A stretch of 44,327 nucleotides of DNA, from NCBI GenBank assembly GCA_003427395.1, contig BFEA01000184.1:2327062-2371388 (forward strand), written 5' to 3'. The notes beneath the pieces were generated by a model that saw nothing but the letters and a program-made list of their open reading frames with translations, was not told the DNA's origin and searched no databases. Every line of letters begins with the position of its first letter. The first letter of the stretch is position 1. This stretch comes from Chara braunii (lineage: Eukaryota > Streptophyta > Charophyceae > Charales > Characeae). Shown in pieces: positions 20,456-31,625 of the stretch. The position numbers and the translations under genes were made by a program.

Positions 20456-20829
20456 TAACGGAAGCCTACTGTTGTCCCTGGTGGAAGGACATCCGGGTAT
20501 AAGATTGAGGAAGAAAATGGCACATAAGGAAAGACAAAGTATATAATGTCTTGTCAGGTTATCTGTGATAAAATAGCCGTTATAATAAGTTATATCTCTA
20601 ATCTGATTGATTGTTTAGGCTAGAAAGTCATGAGGGAGACCCTATAGGGAGAAGTGAAGATTATTAAAATAAGTTATATGGGAATGGAAGTAGGGTAGGA
20701 CCTGTTAGGCCTAGGCCATGGATTAGTTATAGTAGAGATCTGATGTGGAATGTGATAGGATCGGACTGATGAATGAGGTGGTGTGTCTTTCTTAAAACAG
20801 GGAAAGCCAAGTAAAGACAGTCCGCAAAA

Positions 20830-22260
20830 ATGCAAGGCCCTATAGCAGATGGCGATGGGAAGGTCATGACGCTCGAGGACCTCATTGAGGCAATGGATAA
20901 GCGAAAAAGGACGCCAAGTAACGTCCCCAAGGTCAATACTTTCCATGTTAATGGGGAACGAGTTTCTGATTGGTTGGACTTGGTGGAGCAAGCCTTGGTG
21001 GGGTTATTGGATACGGTGAAGTTCCAGCGCATTTTGAAGTATGTGCTTCATGTCCACCATCAGGAGGTGGAGAAAGTTATAAATGTGGGCAATGGTAGTT
21101 GGGCCATGTTTAAAGATGGGATGCAGAGAAGTATAGGCTAGGCGATTGACTGTTAACCACGACGGATTTGGAAGCCATGAACAGAGACAACTTCACCACG
21201 GTGGGGGCGCTCGTGCAGGAGTTTAAGAAGAAGGCAAAAAAGGTTCATGACATTTCAGAGGAGGCACAATGCACTATATTTTTGGGACTATTTACCGCCT
21301 CGGAGGCTGCGGAACTGACGAGCCATGGAGGAAGAAGTGAGAAACTTACCTGTGCCACTATTGATAAAGGTGTGGCAGAGGGAAGTCTGGACGAGGTGGA
21401 ACAATATCAGATGCGCCTGCAAAGGCGTAAGAGGAAGGAGAGGGATGCCACAACGTCTGGAACCCCAGGAGTAAGACGGATCGTCACTGATGTACTGGCA
21501 GAACTGGGTTATGGAAAGGATGTGGTAATACAGAAGAAGGTAGTGACGGCGATCCAGGGAAAAGGAAAGGATCAAGTGGTGGAGGAAGTCGTCCAAGAGG
21601 AGTGGAAAGAGGAGGAGCCGGTGCCCCAACACCTCTCGAAGGCGCTACGCAAACAGGTGTCAACGCAATTTGACGCAGGGGGGGCAAGGCTTAGGGAAGG
21701 GGCAGACGCCCCAAACAGTGGTGGTCGCACCGCCAAGCGCGTCGGCTCCATCAAGTAGTGCGGGACCCTCGCAAGTGCCGATACCACCATTCGGGCTACC
21801 ACCATTCGGGCAGTTTGCCATGACCTATGTACAATACCTTTGTACCATGGGGAAGTCTGACTTCGCCTGGGCAGATGGTACCATACGTTGGGCCCCAAAC
21901 AAGTATGCCACCTCCAAGTTATCCCGCCGTCTAGGCCCAACCCATGGCGTCGTCTCCGTCGCCCGCACCTAGCTCACAAGATAGTGTGGCGGGTGGAGGT
22001 AATCAAGGTCACGGTAATCAGGGGAATGGAGGACGAGGCGATGGAAGAGGACGTGGCAGAAATGGCGGTGGCCGAGGAGGTCAATGGGACAACCAAGGTT
22101 ACCAAGGTCAAGGAAATCAAGGTAATAAAGGGAGCTAGGGGAGCGGGAGAATCCGTTTTGATTGGAGAACCGCCATATGCCAGCCTTGTGACAAACAGGG
22201 TCATACCATACAGTTCTGCAATACTAGGCGGGAAGATGAAAGACTGGGACTGATCTACTC
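20830..22260 (+). pseudogene. gag: gag of the gypsy element, frameshifted
   Basis: The N-terminal gag region runs in one frame to 21141 (FHVNGERVSDWLDLVEQAL, typical of retrotransposon gag). It then shifts near 21135 into a frame from about 21168 (FTTVGALVQEFKKKAKKVHD) to 21758. A Pro-rich stretch and an Arg/Gly-rich RNA-binding-like stretch (GRGDGRGRGRNGGGRGG, about 22035-22090) follow in other frames. A CX2CX4HX4C zinc knuckle (CQPCDKQGHTIQFC) is at 22178-22219. At least three frame changes and a TAG at 22136 show it is dead. No alternative host function is suggested. Confidence 0.85.
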
Positions 22261-22264
22261 CAAT

Positions 22265-23233
22265 ATGGACGGTGACATATACGATCAGTTCGAGGAATAC
22301 ATTGACAGGAAAGTCCCTGGCGGAGTGAGAGTGGAAGCCCAAAGAAGGGTAGCTGCACGGCAAGCGCCGCCTGCCACATTCAGATTATGGCAGGAGAAAG
22401 AGGATCCACCGATTAGGGTGGAGGAAGTGGGAAGTGATGAGGAGGTGACTCGGAGGCTACGGGCAGGAGATATAAGGGAAGAACCCATAGTCGTTGAGTC
22501 AGAGGAGAAAAATGAGGAAGAAAAAGTGGAACCCGCATCAATCCTGTTTGGAAAGATGGAAAACCTGTTGGGAAAGGTGGGGAGATACCAACAGAAGTTG
22601 GTGGACCTTTGCGAATAAGTGAAAGAATGGAGGGCTAGCATCCCCAAGGTTTTTCTCTACGAGTCCGGCCCAGCATCAATGCCAGGGCGACCCAGGGTAA
22701 CCACCGTGGGATCACGCCCGCGGTCGGGGATGATGACTGGACCCCCTACGGCGCAAGGAAGACTGACACAGGCAGCTCGTACCCGAGGCCAAGCCAAGGC
22801 TAGTGCAAGCAAGGAGCCTCTACGAAAAGAGCCAGAGCCAGAGAAGAGGAAGGAAGCCGCGGAGGTAGAAGATAATGACGAGGAGGAAGAAGAGGACGAA
22901 AGGTTGCGCCAAGAGGAAGACCAGAGGGCGGAGCAAAGGGTCAGGAAAAGAGAACCTCGAGAGGAACCCGAGCCGATTCTGCGCGATGTGCCGCCAAAGA
23001 AGAAGAAGTATGAGGCTCGGCTGGAGGAGGGGTTCGACGTAGAGAGGGTGATTGATAGGTTGTTGGAAGGCCATAACGACCTCATAACCCTAAAAGAGAT
23101 TTTGACGTGGGCTCCTAAGCTCCGGGATAGACTGAAGGGGAGATTGTCGTGGCGGCTGGTGCCCAGCGTCCACCTGAGTATGATTCTGCGGAAAGAGGCG
23201 GAGTGGGCAGAGACAGGGACAAAGATGGACTGA
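22265..23233 (+). pseudogene. acidic/charged spacer between gag knuckle and protease
   Basis: It continues the zinc-knuckle frame, with a TAA at 22616. Glu/Lys/Arg-rich, with EDNDEEEEEDERLRQEEDQR (about 22870-22925) suggesting a charged coiled region, then DVERVIDRLLEGHNDLITL. It is part of the same gag-pol reading unit. I know no enzymatic domain for it. Confidence 0.6.
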
Positions 23234-23593
23234 AAGTGTATAGCCTGTGGCATAGTGGATTTGGTGGTAAGAGGCTCCAAGTGCGCAACGATGGTGGATA
23301 CGGGAGCGGAAATGAATATCATCCGCGAAGCTGATGCGCTTAGATTTGGATTAGAGATAGACCGCTCTGATTGTGGCATCCTACACGGGGCGAACTGCAA
23401 TGCAGTGTTTTGTGGGACAACCTCGAACATACTTATCAAGGTTGGGAGAGTAAAAGTCAGGGCATGCTTCTTTGTCATGCCAGATGTGGACCATGGTATC
23501 CTCCAGGGGAGGTCGTTCCTATGCAGAATAGAAACGTTGATGCTCAATAAACATGACGGAGCTCTGATCCTGATTATGTATGATCTGGCGTGA
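23234..23593 (+). pseudogene. retroviral-type aspartic protease
   Basis: The frame contains the active-site DTGAE (DTG codons at 23297-23305) in the context CATMVDTGAEMNIIRE, followed by hydrophobic strands and GILQGRSFL, which fits the C-terminal flap of pepsin-like retropepsins. It processes gag-pol in intact elements. It shares the frame of the preceding spacer but is separated from it by a TGA at 23231. Confidence 0.85.
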
Positions 23594-23599
23594 GCGAAT

Positions 23600-24953
23600 T
23601 ATGAAGTAATCACCTGCCGGAACACCGGTCCACGAAGTCTAAGGAACCAACCTAATCCTGGATCGTTTACGATTGAAGAATCTGAGGAGGAGCGTCGAAG
23701 GCTCGTTATGGAGCCAGAGGAGGAAGAAAGGGGTGAGGCGTTTTCCCTCAGCCTATCAGACGTAAAGAAGGTCATGGATATAGTGGTCACGCATGAGATG
23801 GCGGATCCAGACGCCATCCAGGCGTTAAGGGAGCAAGTCTTGGAGTGTCCCCAGGCTGGGGAGTTGGAATTGGTATATCGGTTTCCAGGTGGGAGGAGGA
23901 ACCCGACGTCAATGCAAGCACAAGTTGTAAGCCGGCCTTTTTTAGGGGACGGCTCAAGCAGGGTTCCCAAAGGCGGTACAAGACGATAAACAAAAAGTGC
24001 CGCCCAGTTTCTGTCCTCGTTACCGAAGATGAGGAGGTATACTACGAGCGGGAGCGAGGGTTGATACGGCAGATGAAAGAGAACGTCATAGCAAGGTCAT
24101 GCCGCATCAACGAAGGGAACGAAGGGAAGTTGATAATAGGGGAGACTGACTTCCTACGGGCCCAGGAACGAGCGTTAATGATAGAACTAATGAAGAAGAG
24201 GCATCGTGCCTATGCGTTTAGCGATGAGGAGCGCGCCAGGTTAGATGCGGACAAGATTCATATGATCCGCATTCATACAGCGCCGCATGAGCCATGAAAC
24301 TTGAGAGGGGCGCGATATCCTAATACTGACGAAAAGAAAAAGGTGGAAGATTACCTTGACGGCAAGATACGTACGCATGTCGCCGATTATTCAAGTGGGC
24401 CATATGCATCCTCATGGTTTTGTTTCATTAAACCTAATGGAACACTGCGATGGGTGCAAGATCTGCAACGACTGAATGCGGTAACTGTGCGAGATGCGGG
24501 AGGATTGCGAAATGCGATGCGCTGTCAGAATCCTGTGCTGGGAGGCCTATAATTTCACTCATAAACCTTTACTCTGGATATGACCAGTTTCTGGTCTATC
24601 CGCCAGACAGGCCAGTAACGACAATGCATACGCCTCGAGGGCTGATCCATATGAATGTGGCTCCACAAGGGTGGACCAACGCGGTCGTAATGGTTCAGCG
24701 GGTCATGATTCGGGCCATGCAGTCAGTCAGCCTACATATCACACAGCCATATATTGACGACTTGGCAGTGAAGGGGCCAACGGTGAAGGAGAACGACGAA
24801 GTCCTTCCAAGAGTGAGGCACTTTGTCTTGAGACATATTCATGACCTTGAGAAAGTCCTGAATCTGCTTGAAGAGCATAACCTCACTGCAAGTGGGGCCA
24901 AATCCAGACACTGCATGAGGGAAGCTACCATCTTGGTGTTTGTCTATAATTAG
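23600..24953 (+). pseudogene. pol: reverse transcriptase of the gypsy element
   Basis: Decayed RT. The lead-in region runs to 23930 in one frame and continues in another to 24297, where TGA replaces an expected Trp codon. Conserved blocks: SSWFCFIKPNGTLRWVQDL and LNAVTVRDAG (about 24405-24505), a frame change near 24510-24540, LYSGYDQF, NVAPQGWTNAV and the catalytic YIDD (24750-24761; QPYIDDLAVKGP). A TAG at 24951 ends the frame within HCMREATILVFVYN. Two catalytic Asp residues are retained, but the frame breaks preclude a full-length product. Confidence 0.9.
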
Positions 24954-25667
24954 AAAGACGGTCGACCGGATGTAAAGAAGACGGACAAGATTATTGAGTG
25001 GCCCGTACCATTCCACTCAATAACTGATGTTAGAAGCTTCCTCGACACGTGTGGGTTTTGGAGGACCTTCGTCAAGAATTTCGCCGAGACTGAGCACTTG
25101 AGAAAGTTGGTTCGTCAGGATCAGGAGTGGGATTGGGGAGAAGAGCAGGAGAGAGTGGAGGCAGAAATGAAGGAAGAGTTCCGAGAAGGGGGATTGGTAT
25201 TGGGAGCGTCGGACTATGAGGCCACAGAGACAAGACCATTCATTGTTGAAACGGATGCTGGACCGACTACCTTGGGTGGAGTTTTGATTCAGGTAGATAC
25301 AAAAGGGAAGGAGAGGTCGCTGCAATTTGAGAGCCGAACTCTCTATACGACTGAGAGAAATTACTCTCAGTTCAACAGAGAGACTCTCGTCGTCCTTCAC
25401 TGTTTGCGACTCTTTCGAAACTATATCTTTGGCAGAAGGTTAATATTGAGAGTGGACCCGACTGCACTAGCTTATTCCCTGAGGAATTACGTTCCATCGG
25501 ATCCGACTGTTGCCAGATGGCCGACGTACATCAGGATGTTTCATTTTGAGCTGGAACGGATTCCTAGAAACAAGAACAGGGCGGACGGGTTGAGCCGTAT
25601 CAACTGGGATAAGCAAGAGGGGGAGGCAGTAGAGAACACGCCCCCAGTTAATGGCTTCCTGGATTAG
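24954..25667 (+). pseudogene. pol: RT connection and RNase H of the gypsy element
   Basis: Same frame as the YIDD segment, after the TAG. It has VRSFLDTCGFWRTFVKNFA (thumb/connection), then the RNase H start FIVETDAGPTTLGGVLIQ with its first Asp, FESRTLYTTERNYSQFNRET with the conserved Glu, and VDPTALAYSL. It ends NRADGLSRINWD before a TAG at 25665, where the frame itself continues into integrase. This is the best-preserved segment of the element. Confidence 0.9.
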
Positions 25668-26567
25668 GAAGATGACATCTGCCTTCACATTAATAAGTGG
25701 TCCCCGCGGGTGCCTATCTGCGTTGGTCATCCCATCTGGCATGCGCCAAACGAGTATGAACAAAAAGCAGAGTTGGTGCTTAAGCCTTTCGAAGAGGAAG
25801 ATCCATGGGGCAGTAAAGATGTCAAGTGGATGATGAAATTGGCGCTGGCAGGCACGCATAGTCTGGTGGAGGAGGTGAGAACAATAGAGGAAGGACCATA
25901 TCGGGTAGAGAAGCACGAGGATTTGATGGGAGGGATGTATCTCCTCGTCAATACGCTTCTGCAGGGAAATTTTGATCAGATAGCCTCGTTGAATCCGGCT
26001 GAGAAAGAGGATGTGGTGCCAGAGAGCCAGGATGACGAGTTTGAGGAGGGGGAGATCAAAGAGGCATTCCGGATGGAGGAGTATGATGAAATCTACCTGG
26101 AACTGGGACTTCTCCTATCGTGCGAAATGCGCGATAGGGATGCAAACGAAAGGGCCCAAAAGATGAGGCATCGCTATTTGGTAAGAGATGATCATCTTTT
26201 TGTAAAGAGGCAAGTGGGAAATCCCAGGAGAGTCGTATGTGGCAGGAACCGTCAGATTGATGTTATAGTTGTGCTTCATGATGGCATTGCGGGAGGACAC
26301 CGAGGAGTTAGTACCACATATGCCAAGATAAGCGAGCTATATTATTGGGATGGGATGATGGAGATGGTTAGTAAGTTATGCCGTTTCTGCGTACCTTGTC
26401 AAAAACGATCTCCCTTGAGGCCGGGAGAGCCACTACATCTAAGGCTGGAAAGGGAAGTAGGGGCCGTAGTACATCTCGACTTACTCTTCATGCCACTTGG
26501 CGATCATGGCTACAACTACATCTTCGATGCGCGCGATAACCTTTCTGGTTTTGTAGACATAAGATGA
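25668..26567 (+). pseudogene. pol: integrase, truncated in the catalytic core
   Basis: Continues in frame. The HHCC zinc-binding domain is visible: LHDGIAGGHRGVSTTYAK with two His and CRFCVPCQK with two Cys (about 26275-26405). The core begins with the first Asp in VVHLDLLFMPLGDHGYNY and the second in FDARDNLSGFVDIR. The frame then stops at 26567 and the third acidic residue and C-terminus are missing, replaced by unrelated low-complexity DNA. Not functional. Confidence 0.9.
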
Positions 26568-26569
26568 GG

Positions 26570-26765
26570 TAGCAGAAGATGACATGGCAGCAGATGACGT
26601 AGCAGCAAATGGCTTGGCAACAATTGGCTTGGTGGCAATTGGTTTGACAGCAAATGGCTTCGCGGCAAATGGCTTTGTAGCAAATGGATCGGCAGTAGAT
26701 GACATGGCATATGACGTGGCAACGGATACAGCGGATGTTCAAGACAACATCACAGAGGGCCACCC
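26570..26765. repeat. low-complexity repeat ATGGCTTKGCRGCAA
   Basis: Degenerate repeats of GGCAACAATTGGCTTGG and GACATGGCAGCAGATGAC begin at the broken integrase end. The breakpoint of the retrotransposon is therefore at or just before 26570. Confidence 0.75.
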
Positions 26766-26910
26766 CTAGTTGACCATCCCTTTAACACCACCATCGTCCC
26801 TGAGTTGACCAAGAACCTGCCGCCCTAGACTAACTTCCCCCGCCAAGGAGGTGACGGACGTGTCCGACAATTTCTATTTCAGAGGTCGCTTGTTCGATTC
26901 TTGCAAGTTG

Positions 26911-27039
26911 TCGATCTTATGTCCTTCCGCTTCACAAGATCGAAGTATAATCACCGTACAAGTGGAAGGACACAAGATCGAAGAGGGAGAGTGGGCATGT
27001 TGATCATGTTCTGACTAGTCTTTGATCTTGTGTCCTTCC
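26911..27039. repeat. inverted repeat CGATCTTATGTCCTTCC
   Basis: CGATCTTATGTCCTTCCGCTT at 26912 is inverted at 26960-26980 as AAGTGGAAGGACACAAGATCG. A third, direct copy of the arm (TTGATCTTGTGTCCTTCC) is at 27022-27039. Confidence 0.8.
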
Positions 27040-27061
27040 AGACCACGTGGGCGATGGTGAC

Positions 27062-27065
<4 letters not shown>

Positions 27066-27120
<55 letters not shown>

Positions 27121-27259
27121 CTCGCTCGCTCGCTCGCTCTCGATTTATAAAAGTTCTGAAATGTACGGTCATGATGGTCGTGTCTACGATGACACTCATT
27201 GTAGATACGACCATCATGACCGTACGTTTCAGAACTTTAATAAATCGAGAGCGAGTGAG

Positions 27260-27335
<76 letters not shown>
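27066..27335. repeat. large palindrome with microsatellite arms
   Basis: A (CT)n/(CGCT)n arm and unique sequence TTCTGAAATGTACGGTCATG up to the centre near 27193 are mirrored by TCATGACCGTACGTTTCAGA and a GCGAGTGAGC(GA)n arm. The unique arms are about 48 bp with few mismatches. The right arm runs into an assembly gap. A third fragment (CGGCCATCATGACCGCATG) follows at 27480. Confidence 0.85.
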
Positions 27336-27461
27336 NNNNNNNNNNNNNNNNNNNNNNNNNNNNNNNNNNNNNNNNNNNNNNNNNNNNNNNNNNNNNNNNN
27401 NNNNNNNNNNNNNNNNNNNNNNNNNNNNNNNNNNNNNNNNNNGGGGGGGGGGGGGGGGGGG
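27336..27461. other. assembly gap (107 N) followed by poly-G
   Basis: N run 27336-27442 and then 19 G. A poly-G directly after a gap inside a palindrome may be sequencing or gap-filling artefact. Confidence 0.9.
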
Positions 27462-28140
27462 CAACTCTCAGTGTAGACACGGCCATCATGACCGCATGTC
27501 ATCCTCCACACATCATCCTTTTTTTTCACACGTGAACATGAGGCCTTCATGCCTGACAGTCCACGTCATGCTACACGCGTCATCTGCCGCGTCATCCTCA
27601 ACATGAATCTGTCGAGGATCTACATTGTTTCTGTCCATGTTGTACTGGAGGATTCAGTTGCATTTTTCACAGTAAATTTTAAACAGAAGTAGGGCGAAAC
27701 TCTGTTACTCTCAATCGTCTATCCACCACTGCGTTTACTGCCCTCAATTGACAAAGGGAAGAAACGAGAGCGGGAGGGGGAGGGGGAGGGGAAAGAGGAG
27801 GAGGACGAGGGGGAGGGAGGAGAGGACGGAGAAGAAGCAGAAGGGCAGTTGACACCGGGGATGGTGCAGATGAAGATGTAGGTGAGGGAGGTGTTAGTGA
27901 TGATGTTGGTGGTGTTGGTGGTCGTATCATGACTCGTATGAGATCACATGCATTCGTTATATCACCTGATCTAATGAGACCATATCATAACAGATGAGAC
28001 CAGATGAGACGAGACTGCTTGTGTGTCTTAAGATCAAATCATGTCCACGTCAGTTCAGAGCAGTTCAGAGCAGATCAGACCAGATCAGACCAGATCAAAC
28101 TAGAACATGTCCACATCAGTTCGGAGCAGATGAGATCACA
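27462..28140. repeat. purine tract and GATCAGACCA short repeats
   Basis: 27765-27850 is an almost pure GGGAGG/GAGGAG tract. 27960-28140 carries 10-bp GATCAGACCA/GATGAGACCA and CAGTTCAGAGCA repeats with a duplicated CATGTCCACRTCAGTTC. No gene is seen. Confidence 0.7.
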
Positions 28141-29340
28141 TCTTGCTAGAATTCGTCAATTGCAGTTTGTTGTTTCCAGACCACGTGGGCTGCTTTGATT
28201 TACGGTCCCGTGCCTGTGCGGTTTAGTTTCCATTGACGAGGATTGGCCCCGTGCTTACTGCATGTTACTCGCTGATCACGTGGTTTGATTGATCTGGAAT
28301 GTTGTTGTGGATGTGGACTTGCACTACTGTATTCTAATCTGTGCACGATTGATCAGAATCGTTGTTGTGGATGTCATTTGATTCAGGTCGCCGACCCAAA
28401 GACATCGCATGTATGTGGTTGTATTGATTGCCCGGATGGTTGCAGTTCCATTGTTCGTAAAATTCTGGTGTCGCTCTGCGTATGCTGACACCGGTCTCCA
28501 TTCCATGCAGGTTCAGACCATTGCAAAGTGTGTTTTCATTCGCAGGTGCACGTGACACACATTATTGTTGGCTGTCTGAGCTCCTCCTTTGACCCAGAGC
28601 TCTGCCCAACTCTCCCTCGAGGCTGAGCAGTACCACGAGTGCTGGGTGCATGCCCCGGCTACACATTGTATCCAATGTGGTACCCATGACTCTCAGCATC
28701 AAGAACCTGTACCCCAGGCAGTCTCAGCCTTCACAGGTGCATTGGGTCCAACCACTATTTCCTGCCTTTTGGAGAGAACATCATTGCAACTTGCTATCCA
28801 GTTCTAGCGCCAGAACCTACCTCGATATCCACCTACATTCAAGCCCCGGACCACGAGAAAGGGTGTTGAACATCTCTCTGCCAGCAGCAGTCAAGTGTTT
28901 AAGGGAACCAACTATTATCTGTGTGATCACTGGTCCAATTCCACATGGGTCTGTATATGGATCCTGGCCAAAACACTTATCAAACCATGAAATGTTTGGA
29001 ATGAATGAGGGGCAATCTCAAAGATAAACAACACAGCAGGCAAGCTAAGCAACGTACCAAGTACCGCGTTAGAGTCATCCATACGATACTCATACCACAA
29101 CTCCCTGAACTGAAGCTTGACAAGTCCTTCTAGGAAGATACATTCAGGAAATTACAATTTGGACTAGAAGGTAATCAAGATCTCGAGACTGAAGCTATCT
29201 GATTGCCATTCCATGGAGCTACGGCCCCACCATCATGCAACTGTAGCATTTGACATGGTAATGAGAGGCCCCAAAAGAAAAAGAAAGCCATGTGCAGGAA
29301 CAAGAAAGTCAAAGTGCCTCTCAATCATAAGAAGGGCATA
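28141..29340. other. unassigned stretch; small tandem duplication; possible degenerate coding
   Basis: GATTGATCWGAATSGTTGTTGTGGATGT is duplicated at about 28287 and 28350. A frame at 28650-29027 (125 codons) and fragments up to 29330 have protein-like composition but change frame and match nothing I recognise. They may be an old pseudogene. No confident call. Confidence 0.35.
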
Positions 29341-29345
29341 CACAC

Positions 29346-29378
<33 letters not shown>

Positions 29379-29420
29379 CACACACACACACAGATAGATA
29401 GAGCGAGAGAGAGAGAAGGA
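29341..29420. repeat. (CA)n with GATA/GA microsatellite
   Basis: Interrupted CA repeat (CACATACACA, CACGCACA) followed by GATAGATAGAGCGAGAGAGAGAG. Confidence 0.95.
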
Positions 29421-29599
29421 GAATGTGCATCGCAGGGAGGACGCACAGGCTAACATCACCCAGCCACACTGGCCTGCTGTCGTTGTATGCAAGCAAGGGC
29501 ACAACAGAAACATGGGGCCATTGATAAATTTCTGTCATGCCCGGGGGGAATGCCCCAGAGCGCCTCCAACGGTGACAAGGGCGTGCTAAAAAGATGGAT

Positions 29600-29705
29600 G
29601 GTACCGGTAGGGGCATCTCAAAAATTTGCCCGATGGCTTTTAACGGCCATCCGGTAGGGGCATCCCTCAAATTAGGGTCCGGTACCGGTAGGGGCATAAC
29701 GAAAA
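29600..29705. repeat. CCGGTAGGGGCAT repeat
   Basis: Three copies of ACCGGTAGGGGCAT or CCGGTAGGGGCAT at about 29606, 29650 and 29684, spaced roughly 35-45 bases. Beyond them 29785-30040 is T-rich with TTTTTC and T runs. Confidence 0.75.
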
Positions 29706-30255
29706 GATTTGAGGCCCAAACGACACTGGGGTCTTATGGAAAATTTGAACCCTGATAACGCAAATAATAGGGGCGCCATACAAATTTTTCCTTTTTCTTT
29801 TTATTTTTTCCTTTTTCTTTTTTTCTGTTTTTTTCTGTTTTTTTGTTTTTATTTTTCACTGCATTCTCTTGGGTCCAACCAGTCCACCCTAGTAAGAAAA
29901 GCCAGCAGCTTAACTCAATTATTCAATCAATTTCGTTTATCAATTCCGTATTAATTAATTAGGTGATTAGTACACTGATTACCACGCCTCACCCTTTTTT
30001 TTTTCTTTTTTTTTAACAGTATTTTTTTTTTTTTTTTTAACAGTAAGCGCCTGACCTCGTTGGCTTAGGGACTTGTGTCATGAGTCAGGAAATACGAAAA
30101 TTGCAAGTCAACGTGTCTTTTTCAAAAAAACATGACTAGATACGTTCACAAATTTCACACTTGGCGAGTAATGAAGTGAGGGTATTAATGATAAAAATTG
30201 AAACATGGAACGCTCAATCGCCGACAGTTAAAATAAATAAGCAGAAAATTATAAA

Positions 30256-30292
30256 AGCGATGAAAGCAATGTATGAATTGCTTTTCATCGCT
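30256..30292. repeat. hairpin AGCGATGAAAGCAA
   Basis: AGCGATGAAAGCAA pairs with TTGCTTTTCATCGCT with one bulged base and an eight-base loop. Poly-A tracts follow at 30323-30340 and 30554-30574. Confidence 0.75.
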
Positions 30293-30627
30293 ATAGAAGA
30301 AGCGATGTACCTTGGGAGAAGTTAAAAAAAAAAAAAAAAACCTTGGGAGTAGGGAAATGTTGAAATACAGACTGAAGTTCGAATCCACTGGTACACGATG
30401 AGTAAAACGAAATATTTCTGCATTGTCTGACGCCGGTCAGCTCCATGAGGCCGTCGTCCTTTTTCTTTTTCAAAAAAAAAAGAAAGGACAAAAAAAGGTT
30501 GTACATGGTGAATTTCAAAAAAGAACATAGTTTAGGTACTTTTAAGTTTTAGGTTAAAAAAAAAAAAAAAAAAAAGAGGAAATTGAAAATATTTGTTTTC
30601 GGTTTCCAATCATCCACGATAGTCAAT

Positions 30628-30749
30628 GGGCCGCGCTCCACTACTCTCGAGATGCACAAACGACAATAATCACGACCCTGTATCTTTCCATGTTCTAGCG
30701 GAAGATTCACTCTCGTTTTGCACATATTGAGAGTAGTCGAGCGAGGCCC
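30628..30749. repeat. foldback element, family G, copy 1
   Basis: Arms of about 33 bp: GGGCCGCGCTCCACTACTCT on the left and AGAGTAGTCGAGCGAGGCCC on the right, extended inward by ATGCACAAA/TTTTGCACAT. The internal GTATCTTTCCATGTTC is shared with the copies at 31178 and 42198. Confidence 0.75.
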
Positions 30750-30866
30750 AATTTGGAGAATCAGGGCGTACTTTTTATCAAAAAAAAAAAAAAAAAAAAA
30801 AAAAGGATCAACGGAAGCAAAGAGAGAGATCGCAGACTCCAAATTACTCATGAAACACGGTAGTGA

Positions 30867-31104
30867 CTATCGTATTCACCCGAATAGAACGTTCTGTGAT
30901 TCTATCCGTATTTAATGCAATTTCCAGTCTAGATACAAGAGTAATGGTCGGGCATAGCGACAAAAAATATCTATGAAGGCGGGTTTCCAAAATCCCGGAA
31001 TATCGCAGCCCGTCGTGACATACATACTATAGTAATACATCCAACGATAAGAAACTGTTGTATCTAGACTGGAAATTGCATTAAATACGGGTCGTTAGAT
31101 ACAA
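30867..31104. repeat. foldback element, family F, copy 5, with perfect 33-bp inverted repeat
   Basis: The left arm CGTATTCACCCGAATAGAAC is present but the right outer arm decays after GTAATGGTCGGGCA. The internal segment 30906-30938 (CCGTATTTAATGCAATTTCC onwards) is exactly inverted at 31058-31090, 33 of 33 bases. Confidence 0.85.
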
Positions 31105-31177
31105 CAGTAATGACTGGAAACTGCAGTTCGAATCCACTACCACAACCATTGCACCCAAAGAAATCCACACTGGGCGA

Positions 31178-31305
31178 AGGAACTCAGCCGCACCACTCAC
31201 CAAACGCACAAAAGACAAAAATAATCGTCGCGTCGTATCTTTCCATATTCGTGAGGAAGATTCATTTCCATTTTTGACATCATTAGGTGATTGGTTCGGC
31301 GAGGC
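31178..31305. repeat. foldback element, family G, copy 2
   Basis: GCCGCACCACTCACCAAACG on the left, internal TCGTATCTTTCCATATTCGT, and GGTTCGGCGAGGCCC on the right. Colinear with copy 1 but with decayed arms. Confidence 0.65.
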
Positions 31306-31447
31306 CCTCAGCAATCAAAGAGATTTAAATAGACGTGGATTCAAACATAGGCCTCGCACTTAAAGAGTTTAATTCGACGAAAAGTGACGAAAAATACATT
31401 TACTCGCCAATGGGATAAAACCGTGATCGCCGCATCATATTCTGAAC

Positions 31448-31449
<2 letters not shown>

Positions 31450-31506
<57 letters not shown>

Positions 31507-31570
31507 AAAGAGATTGCTTACATGCACACAACTGAAAAAGAGAGAGAGAGAGAAACAGACAGACAGACAA

Positions 31571-31625
<55 letters not shown>

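Larger units (their letters stand above)
18120..26567 (+). mobile_element. decayed, 3'-truncated Ty3/gypsy LTR retrotransposon
   Basis: Order on the plus strand: LTR-like sequence to 20435, primer-binding site, gag with zinc knuckle, aspartic protease, reverse transcriptase, RNase H, integrase. PR-RT-RH-IN order and the YIDD box place it in Ty3/gypsy. All reading frames carry stops or shifts. The integrase ends in its core and no downstream LTR is found, so the 3' end is lost. A chromodomain cannot be tested. The LTR-like part recurs inverted at 35898-37960. Confidence 0.88.

Noticed and set aside
20116-20523. 135-codon minus-strand ORF over the LTR end and primer-binding site
   Set aside because: It is antisense to the LTR/primer-site junction and is not kept in the inverted LTR-like copy.
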